Position numbers and translations under genes: made by a program. A model generated the notes under the pieces. The model was given only the letters and a program-made list of their open reading frames with translations, was not told the DNA's origin and did not search any database. 64,000 bases of DNA, taken from the NCBI GenBank assembly GCA_963809715.1, contig CAWEKO010000002.1, positions 186,001 through 250,000 of the forward strand, read 5' to 3'. The stretch comes from Bog-473 sp963809715 (GTDB taxonomy: Bacteria > Actinomycetota > Acidimicrobiia > Acidimicrobiales > RAAP-2). This document shows, piece by piece, positions 34,892-41,592 of this stretch (the stretch's first letter is position 1; the number at the start of each line of letters is the position of its first letter).

Positions 34892-35515
34892 GACGGTGAC
34901 TCGTCTTGTTTGGCTCCATGTGCGGCGGGAGCTCGGCTGTGTCGCGTGCTCTGCGATTCGGTTGCTCGATTCGGTTTCGTCAACGGCGGCCTCCAGCCTG
35001 GTTGAGGAGAATCAAACGGTCAATCACCCGATCGGGTGGTTTGTCACGGTCACCACCCTGGTTTGTCGCCGTCACGCGGGCTCTGCGGATGACTCTCTGT
35101 CGGTCCAACCGAGCAAGAAGGTACATTTCGTGCTGGCCACGAACGCATGGGGTCGCTGCCCGTGCCTTGGGCGGAGGATATCCTCGTCGGGGGAGAGCAT
35201 GGCAAGGGGTACACCCGAGGGTTGAGTGAGCGCAACGACCCGGGCTTGCTCGAGGAAAGCGGGGGAGGTTAAGGCGGATTTCTCTATGAGCGGCGGGTAC
35301 GTGCCGCGAGAAAGCACCACCCAGACCGCCGCTTGCGGGTCCCGTCCTAGTCCAGGAACCCGAGAGGCTGGGATCCTGGTGAGGCGTCACAAGGCGATGA
35401 CCGCCGCTGCATGCCCTGAACGTGACCCCGGGGTTCGACCGGGGCCGATTTCCGGCCCGGTCCAGAGATGCGTTGAGGAGCACAACCGAATACCAAGAGT
35501 CGAGCATCGAGCATC
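34892..35515. other. 624-base intergenic region, possible regulatory palindrome and small frame
   Basis: Contains the promoter of the sigma-factor gene. The perfect 14-base palindrome CACCCGATCGGGTG at 35025-35038 is about 135 bases upstream of the sigma start and could be an operator. A minus-strand frame at 35072-35320 is listed separately. The rest holds no recognisable gene. Confidence 0.4.
35072..35320 (-). CDS. Possible small hypothetical protein (82 aa)
   Basis: The frame reads SRGTYPPLIEKSALTSPAFL, ALTQPSGVPLAMLSPDEDI and FVASTKCTFLLGWTDRE; its third codon positions are mostly G or C. I know no family for it and see no clear ribosome binding site (GTGGTGC precedes the ATG). It is oriented with the sigma factor but 180 bases upstream. 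It could be a chance frame in GC-rich DNA. Confidence 0.22.
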   Translation of the reverse strand: MVLSRGTYPPLIEKSALTSPAFLEQARVVALTQPSGVPLAMLSPDEDILRPRHGQRPHAFVASTKCTFLLGWTDRESSAEPA

Positions 35516-36350
35516 GTGGCGCGTCTAGGCCGCCGGGGGAAGGATTCGGGCTATTGGCCAGCCGCCGTGTTATTCCTCGTGGCGGTTGTACTGGGCGTCC
35601 TGGCCTACGTGATCCTGCCGTCCGGCTCGAGCCCTCCCGCCCCAGCGTCCTACGGGCTGGTCGTGCTGCCGACAACCAGCCAGATAGTGGATATCAACGT
35701 GTCCGAGAGCCAGTCGTTGGGCACGGACCAGGTCAAGGTGGACGCCACAGTGAAGTCAGGACCGGACGTCCCGGGCCCCATCACGGTGGACGCGTACTAC
35801 CCGAAGGATGTCTCCATGGGTCCCTGTGCGGTCGAGTACCACTGCCAGCGGTACCCGAAGGATGTACTCGATCTGCGGTTCGACCTCGAGCCCAGCACTC
35901 CGCCAAGGGACGGTTACCTCACCGAGTCGGCCAACCTGACGTTCGCAGGGCCGCCGGTCGGGTTCGACAGCGGTAACAGCGTCGCCACAGCCGAGCTCCC
36001 CTCGGTTGCAAGTGCCGCTGGACGTCGTCTCGCAGCAGGGCACGCTGGGCTCCGTGGAGGTCCACTACAAGGTGCCCAACGCCTCCTCATACGACTGGAT
36101 CACCGGTCCGCGCCCCGTGAACGACGAGGGCGGCTGGGTAACCTGGTATTTGCCGCTCGCGCCGACGGGATCCACTTTCGAGTCTGCAGCAAGCTCGGCC
36201 GGTGCAATCAACCCATCGGCACAGCAGCATGACCAACTGCTCACCTTCCTCGCGGGTGCGCTCGTTGGGGTGGCGGGGGGCGCTCTCGTGGGTGCACTGC
36301 AGGAGTTCCTCCACGCGTGGAGGCAGACAACTGAGGCGCGGCCTGCTTAG
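35516..36350 (+). pseudogene. Two-TM-anchored surface protein gene, frameshifted
   Basis: The first frame (35516-about 36004) encodes a basic start, a membrane helix YWPAAVLFLVAVVLGVLAYV, then an extracytoplasmic beta-rich part with Cys residues (VSMGPCAVEYHCQRYP). The second frame (36006-36350) continues VPLDVVSQQGTLGSVEVHY and NDEGGWVTWYLPL and ends with a second membrane helix LLTFLAGALVGVAGGALVG. Neither frame alone makes sense, but joined by a +1 shift near 36005 they give one 275-residue membrane-anchored protein. I do not recognise the family. A sequencing error would also explain the break. Confidence 0.65.
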
Positions 36351-36602
36351 CTGCGACCCGCCCTTCCAGCTCCTCCGAGACTCTTCCTGAGATCTTGTGC
36401 GCTCACATGGCTCTGCGAGAGGTCCACTTCAAAGGACGCACTTCGGACCGAGCGACGAAGCATTCAATGTCCGAGGCACCTGCGCCCGGCGCTCGAATCC
36501 TCTCCAGTGTGCCGAGTCAACTCGCTCTATGAACCCGACAATTCGTCTTCGGAAACCTCGCCGTGCCCGGCCGCCGTGCAGGGGCAATCCGGTGGCCGGG
36601 TC

Positions 36603-36941
36603 TCAAGTGAGTTCTGACGCTTCTTCGACTGTCAGTTCCGCAGCTGGATCGGATTCAAGGCGCTCATCAGGAATGGGCTTCCCTGAGCGAATGGAGGAGC
36701 CGTACGTGCCGGCCTTCAGCCGCTCTTCGGCCCGAGCGATTGCAGCCAGCCGATCTTGAAGCTCAGCCCTGACAGAGCTGTCGACGCCCTCGGCGGTGAG
36801 AGGTTCGGCTGAGTCGAACATGTCGCCGGGCTGATTTGCCGCCTCGCGGTCGGCTGTGCCCGCTTCCACAACATCCGCCAACAGCTGCTCTGTGCGGGCT
36901 TGTTCTGCGCGAAGCAATTCCTTGGCCTTGGCGTACTCCAT
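36603..36941 (-). CDS. Cysteine-less DksA/TraR-family protein
   Basis: A 112-residue protein with the DksA/TraR shape: an N-terminal coiled coil (KAKELLRAEQARTEQLLADV, LQDRLAAIARAEERLKAGTYG) then the remnant of a zinc finger, YGSSIRSGKPIPDERLESDP. In functional zinc-finger homologues the two Ser of SSIRS would be Cys, and the C-terminal CxxC is absent (TVEEASELT). DksA-type proteins insert a coiled coil into the RNA polymerase secondary channel. Zinc-less versions can still do so, so this may be a functional regulator of transcription under stress. ATG at 36941 with GAAAGGGG upstream. Confidence 0.78.
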   Translation of the reverse strand: MEYAKAKELLRAEQARTEQLLADVVEAGTADREAANQPGDMFDSAEPLTAEGVDSSVRAELQDRLAAIARAEERLKAGTYGSSIRSGKPIPDERLESDPAAELTVEEASELT

Positions 36942-37134
36942 TGATTCGTGGCCCCTTTCAATTCGCTAGGGGGAATTTACTTAACCCGTTGTTACAGAAC
37001 CATTCCTCGAGCGTTTCGATCATTCAGGATAAATTCCAGCCTCGGTCCAACGCTCACGCTTCTGGCCAGGGGCGACCGAACCTGATCGCCAAGACGACGC
37101 CTGCAAAACAGTCAAGCAAGCTGCATACGGTGGA

Positions 37135-37731
37135 CTATCGACGGCGCGACGAGGTGTTGAGAGCGATTGCGTCCCGAAGTAAGGCGCCCAATGCCTTTTG
37201 GTTGATTTGATCGCCTTTGTGTATGTCAATGGCACGTCTGACATTGCCGTCAAGGCTGGAGTTGAAGAGGCCGGCTGGATCCGTAAGGGAGGCTCCTTTC
37301 GCAAAGGTGAGTTTCACCACGCTCTTATAGGTCTCACCAGTGCAGATGATTCCGTCGTGCGACCAAACAGGAGTCCCTCTCCACTTCCACTCCTCGACCG
37401 CCTCGGGATCAACTTGCTTAATGAGAGAGCGGATCCGAGAGAGCGTCTCGCCTCGCCAATCTCCGAGCTCGCTGATCCTGGAATCGATCAGCTGTGACGC
37501 ACTCCCGCCTTGCTGGGCGGCCGGTACCCGCTTGGCGGCCTTCTTGGCCGGTACCCGCTTGGCGGCCTTCTTGGCCGGTACCCGCTTGGCGGCCTTCTTG
37601 GCCGGTACCCGCTTGGCGGCCTTCTTGGCCGGTACCCGCTTGGCGGCCTTCTTGGCCGGTACCCGCTTGGCGGCCTTCTTGGCCGGTACCCGCTTGGCGG
37701 CCTTCTTGGCCGGTACCCGCTTGCTCGCCAT
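37135..37731 (-). CDS. DUF1801 protein with lysine-rich KRVPAKKAA repeat tail
   Basis: A 198-residue protein. Residues 4-71 are seven exact copies of KRVPAKKAA plus a partial eighth; the rest (RISELGDWRGETLSRIRSLI, VDPEAVEEWKWRGTPVWSHDG, GICTGETYKSVVKLTFAKGA, RRAIDIHKGDQINQKALGAL) is a DUF1801/YdhG-like domain of the type also found in stand-alone cytosolic proteins. The repeat is like the Lys-Ala-Pro tails of actinobacterial HupB and histone-H1-like proteins, so DNA or polyanion binding is likely (inference). The ATG at 37731 is preceded by AGAGGTG. It may be a nucleoid-associated stress protein. Confidence 0.82.
   Translation of the reverse strand: MASKRVPAKKAAKRVPAKKAAKRVPAKKAAKRVPAKKAAKRVPAKKAAKRVPAKKAAKRVPAKKAAKRVPAAQQGGSASQLIDSRISELGDWRGETLSRIRSLIKQVDPEAVEEWKWRGTPVWSHDGIICTGETYKSVVKLTFAKGASLTDPAGLFNSSLDGNVRRAIDIHKGDQINQKALGALLRDAIALNTSSRRR
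37519..37722 (-). repeat. 27-base tandem repeat encoding KRVPAKKAA
   Basis: The unit on the plus strand is CTTGGCGGCCTTCTTGGCCG with GTACCCG, repeated seven times with no visible base change, plus a partial eighth. Twenty-seven is a multiple of three, so copy changes keep the frame. Not CRISPR: there are no spacers. Confidence 0.93.
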
Positions 37732-38863
37732 CTGCACCTCTTTCTCAAGTGAGACCGTTGACAACGACTGATTCAAGTATCTCAGCCGTGCCACTGCTTG
37801 AGCAGTAATACGGATGACCGTCGGTCGTCTGCGAAGGTCTCTAAGGGGCTCTCCCAGCGATGTGGGTGCAGCTTTGCTGCAGGGGTCCTCGAACTCTTTC
37901 GCCGTTCGATGACTGAGCCTCGCACTGACGTTGCAAACCTTTGGGGGCGTGCGTGTCCGAGCACACGGAAGAATGGGGCCGTCTACGACAGGAATAGCCA
38001 ACACCGATGGCGACGACGAGGAGCCCGAGAGGTTCGTTCGCTACGACGTGAAAGCGCTTTGGCCACCACAGGGCCACAGCCGTCGCCACGATGATGATGA
38101 AGATGACGCGGGTGGGAAATTGCCATTCCACCCGAACACGGGCGGACAGCCCGGACCCTCCAGCATGGTGACCGTGTTCACGTGGTGAGAATCGTCACGC
38201 GAGCCTGCAGGCCAACAGGCATCGGAGGAACGAGTCAATGTTGTTGAAGACTTGTCATTCGATCCCCTTGCTCTTCCGGTCACCAGAGGGGCCGCAAGAA
38301 CACGGGGGTGTGTTGGCTTCCGAGCCGTCGCCTTCACCGTCCCTAAAAGCACAAAATCGCGCCGTCCACCGACCCGATGGAGCGGCTCGGACCCGGACCA
38401 CCGGGCTCGGGACGAGCGGATTCCAATGCGACGTGGTCATGTGTCGACAGGAACCCTTCGCCCTGCGAGCCGGGCGCTTCCGTCCTCGTTCTGGCCCTGC
38501 TCAGCGACCTCATTGACCAGGGCTTCCAGTTCGCTCTGTCCCAGAGCGCCGACTTCGTATTCGATGAACGGCATCGGCGGCCACCTCTCAAGCGGCGCCA
38601 GCAGATGCGCGCTAGTCAGCCCGCGTCATCGTTCCTTCAGGTTCGCCCCGTACCCTTTGCGCTGCTCGATGAATTGTCCGTCCCCCACCACTGGTCCCCA
38701 GAGGTCCATTGGAAGGCCGCCCACGGCCAGTGTCGGCGCGCACCGGGTGGGGTTCCGGACCGGGCGGATCGGAGGTCGAGTGGCTCTCGTGACCCGATCG
38801 CGGCGGGCGCTCCGGGTAAGTTTTGCGGTTTCCAGCCGCCCCGATTCGGAAGCAAGGTAGGAC
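37732..38863. other. 1.1-kb stretch with little recognisable coding
   Basis: A minus-strand frame from 38131 begins with a hydrophobic run (VIFIIIVATAVALWWPKRFHV) but continues as low-complexity sequence. A plus-strand frame from 38238 has a perfect GGAGGAACGAGTCA-ATG start yet encodes an Arg/Ser-rich stretch I cannot place. A minus-strand frame near 38626 ends LPMDLWGPVVGDGQFIEQRK. The only element I list separately is the short frame at 38437-38574. GC rises sharply near the right end. Confidence 0.45.
38437..38574 (-). CDS. Possible microprotein (45 aa)
   Basis: A 45-codon frame, MPFIEYEVGALGQSELEALV followed by NEVAEQGQNED and a short basic end. It is amphipathic and acidic, has GAGAGGTGG upstream of the ATG, and sits in an otherwise non-coding region. 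I know no family. Function cannot be guessed. Confidence 0.35.
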   Translation of the reverse strand: MPFIEYEVGALGQSELEALVNEVAEQGQNEDGSARLAGRRVPVDT

Positions 38864-39547
38864 GTGGTACACATTCTCGGGCCTCTGAGCCACGCGACAA
38901 TTGTCGGCGCGAGCTTCGAGCACTTCTTGGGCCAGTGGGGCTATGCCGGAATCTTCGTGCTGAGCTTCATCTCGGCCATGGGACTCCCGGTCGGGGCCGA
39001 GGTGGCAGTGATCTACGGCGGTGTCCTGGCCAGCGGTCAGATCCCGGGCGAGAAGCCACTCAATGTCGTCGCCGTGATCGCGGTGGCCCTCGTCGCTGAA
39101 CTGCTCGGCGCCATCGCCGGCTACTCGATCGGTAAGTTCGGCGGGAGACCACTGGTCGACCGCTTCGGCAAGTACCTCCTGCTCACCCACAAGGATCTCG
39201 ATCGGGCCGAGGCCTGGTTCGCTCGGCGTGGCGAACCCTTCGCTCTCTTCGGGCGTTTCATCCCCCTGCTGCGCTCCTTCGTGTCCTTCGCCTGCGGGCT
39301 CGGCGAGATGGCGTTCGGCAAATTCATGCTCTTCACGTTCATCGGTACGGCCCTCTGGACCACCGGCCAGGCCTTCTTGGGCTACAGCCTCGGATCCAGC
39401 TACGAGCACGTCCTCAAGGCCTTCAGCAACGCGGGGTACGTGGTGGGAGTCCTCCTCGTTCTCGTGGTGATCGCCGGCCTCGTCTACCGCTTTCGGGAGT
39501 ACCGCAAGCAGACAGCCGAGCGCGCATCCGGGCCCGGGAGTCGATGA
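38864..39547 (+). CDS. DedA family membrane protein
   Basis: A 227-residue DedA/SNARE-associated (VTT) protein. Seen: AGIFVLSFISAMGLPVGAEV (first re-entrant helix with the glycine), AELLGAIAGYSIGKFGGRPLV, the acidic-arginine motif GRFIPLLRSFVSFACGLGEM, FTFIGTALWTTGQAFLGYSLG and a final helix. DedA proteins translocate lipids (undecaprenyl phosphate or phosphatidylethanolamine) and keep membrane homeostasis. GTG start with AAGGTAGGAC directly upstream. It marks the start of the GC-rich half of the window. Confidence 0.92.
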   Translation: MVHILGPLSHATIVGASFEHFLGQWGYAGIFVLSFISAMGLPVGAEVAVIYGGVLASGQIPGEKPLNVVAVIAVALVAELLGAIAGYSIGKFGGRPLVDRFGKYLLLTHKDLDRAEAWFARRGEPFALFGRFIPLLRSFVSFACGLGEMAFGKFMLFTFIGTALWTTGQAFLGYSLGSSYEHVLKAFSNAGYVVGVLLVLVVIAGLVYRFREYRKQTAERASGPGSR

Positions 39548-39842
39548 CACGACGCTCCACCCCGGCAGTCCGGGCTCCATGACCGCGGCGCTGGCCCGGC
39601 GCGGAACCCTGGTCGAGGCCAAGTGGAGACCCCAGGATCCGGGCCGGCGGCGGCGCGGGGCCGCAAATCCAACTCACCTGCAACCGGAATGCGACTGAGC
39701 GCAGCAAAGACCTGGTCAGCGTGAAATGAGGACAGGAATTTCAGCCCGAAAAAGGCCAAATGGCTCGGAAGACGAACCAGGCACATTGATCAAGAATTGC
39801 CCCGGTGATACCTTGCCCCGAACGATCGGGGGGAGGGGCGCT

Positions 39843-41492
39843 ATGGCAATGCTGCGCGGCACAACTCGATCTTCACACCGTGGACGCGGGGTCCGGTGGG
39901 GTGCGACCCTGACCGGTGCGGTCGCACTGGTTTTTCCGCTCTTGGTCCTGCAGGGGTCGTCTCCGGCCGGGGCTGGGTCCGCCGGCGACACCACCGCCGA
40001 GTACATCGTCTCGTCGTCGTCGGGGATGTTGTCCTCGGACTCGCTCTCATCGGTGACGAGTGCCGTGGCCGGTGTCGACCCGACGGTCAACTCCGATCTT
40101 TCGCCCGTGGACGCCGCCACGGCCCAACTCGACCCGTCTCAGGTGACGTCGGTCGCCGCCGTGCCCGACGTGGTCGTCACCCCGAACGTTCCGGTGAAGG
40201 TCCAGGACACCGTCGGCGATCCGGGACGGGCGCCGGCGGCGGTCTTCCCCCAGCAGACCGGGGCGTCGCAGATCTGGGCCCAGGGCGACACCGGGCAGGG
40301 CGTCAACGTGGCCGTGCTCGACACGGGCATCTCGCCGTTGCCGGACTTCGCCGGGCGCATGGTCGACGGCGTCGACCTGACCGGCCACTCCAACCCCTGG
40401 AAGGATCAATACGGTCACGGCACGTTCGTGGCGGGCCTCATCGCCGGTGACGGGGCGTCCTCGAACGGTCAGTACATGGGAGAAGCCCCCGGAGCCGGCC
40501 TCGTCTCGGTCAAAGTGGCGGGGGCGACCGGGAAGACCAACCTCCTCTCGGTGATCGAGGGTGTCGGGTGGACCATCGCCCATGCGGCGAAGGACAACAT
40601 CGGGGTCCTCAACATGTCGTTGGGCTACCTCCCGCTCACCTCGACCGTCCTCGATCCGCTCGACCAGGCGGTCGAGAAGGCCTGGGAGGCCGGCATCACG
40701 GTCGTGGTGTCCGCCGGCAACTCGGGCCCGGGCAACGGGACGATCCTCGCCCCGGGTGACGACCCCTTGGTCATCACCGCGGGGGCCGTCGACGACGGGG
40801 GGCAGGCGACCTCGGCCGACGACACCATGACGACCTTCAGCAGCGCCGGCCCGACCAACCCCGACGGCTGGTTCAAGCCCGACCTGGTGACGTCGGGCCG
40901 ATCGGTCGTGAGCCTGCGCGACCCGGGTTCCACCATCGACGTGCAGAACCCGTCCGCCAGCGTCGGCAGTGCGAACTTCGTCGGCTCGGGCACCTCCTTC
41001 AGCTCGGCCATCACGGCCGGCGCCGCCGCCCTGCTGCTCTCGGCCGACCCCGGCTACGACCCCGACACCGTGAAGGGCACGCTGCTCGGCACGACCGATC
41101 CGGGCCCGGTAGGCAACCCGTTCGTGGACGGGCACGGCGACCTCGACGTGGCCAGCGCGGTCGCGTCCCCGGCCATGACCTTGTCCCAGTCGCCGCCGAC
41201 CCAGGCCACCGCCATGGGCGGCGACGTCTCGCTCGCCGTGAGCGGGGAGTCCTCATCGTGGAACCCGGCCAACTGGACCGGGTCGGCCTGGAACGGTTCG
41301 GCCTGGAACGGGTCCGCCTGGAACGGATCGGCCTGGAACGGATCCGCCTGGAACGGATCGGCCTGGAACGGATCGGCCTGGAACGGGTCGACCTGGAGCG
41401 GGTCGGCCTGGAACGGTTCCGCCTGGAACGGGTCCGCCTGGAACGGGTCCGCCTGGAACGGGTCGGCCTGGAACGGGTCCGCCTGGAACTGA
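39843..41492 (+). CDS. Secreted subtilisin-like (S8) serine protease with WNGSA repeats
   Basis: A 549-residue exported protease. A basic N-terminus and the hydrophobic run TGAVALVFPLLVLQ form the signal peptide. The catalytic triad is Asp160 (AVLDTG), His192 (YGHGTFVAGL) and Ser385 (SGTSFSSAI), with the oxyanion Asn293 in SAGNSGPG, so the enzyme looks active. A propeptide-like stretch precedes the catalytic domain. The C-terminal 70 residues are 14 pentapeptides GSAWN, with one GSTWS. I chose ATG 39843 because GGGAGG precedes it; an in-frame start at 39726 is far upstream. The Trp-Asn repeats may bind the cell wall or a glycan, or anchor the protein (inference). Confidence 0.93.
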   Translation: MAMLRGTTRSSHRGRGVRWGATLTGAVALVFPLLVLQGSSPAGAGSAGDTTAEYIVSSSSGMLSSDSLSSVTSAVAGVDPTVNSDLSPVDAATAQLDPSQVTSVAAVPDVVVTPNVPVKVQDTVGDPGRAPAAVFPQQTGASQIWAQGDTGQGVNVAVLDTGISPLPDFAGRMVDGVDLTGHSNPWKDQYGHGTFVAGLIAGDGASSNGQYMGEAPGAGLVSVKVAGATGKTNLLSVIEGVGWTIAHAAKDNIGVLNMSLGYLPLTSTVLDPLDQAVEKAWEAGITVVVSAGNSGPGNGTILAPGDDPLVITAGAVDDGGQATSADDTMTTFSSAGPTNPDGWFKPDLVTSGRSVVSLRDPGSTIDVQNPSASVGSANFVGSGTSFSSAITAGAAALLLSADPGYDPDTVKGTLLGTTDPGPVGNPFVDGHGDLDVASAVASPAMTLSQSPPTQATAMGGDVSLAVSGESSSWNPANWTGSAWNGSAWNGSAWNGSAWNGSAWNGSAWNGSAWNGSTWSGSAWNGSAWNGSAWNGSAWNGSAWNGSAWN

Positions 41493-41510
41493 TCGGTCTG
41501 GAACGGATCG
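41280..41510 (+). repeat. 15-base tandem repeat (GSAWN) running past the stop codon
   Basis: Fourteen 15-base units of type GG-N-TC-N-GCCTGGAAC lie in frame from 41280 to 41489. A fifteenth unit, TGATCGGTCTGGAAC, follows at 41490 and a partial sixteenth, GGATCG, at 41505. The stop codon TGA is therefore the first codon of a repeat unit that would otherwise be GGA (Gly). Confidence 0.9.
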
Positions 41511-41592
41511 CGCAGGCCTCGATCAGGACACCCGCCGACAGGATTCGCACGATCGCCACGGAGACGGCAGGCACCATGGACACCGAAGTCTC

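Noticed and set aside
34980..35675. 231-codon minus-strand frame overlapping the surface protein gene
   Set aside because: Arg/Pro-rich, unlike any family, and antisense to a better-supported gene.
37519..37722. Possible CRISPR array
   Set aside because: Repeats are contiguous with no unique spacers, and they are in-frame codons of a DUF1801 protein.
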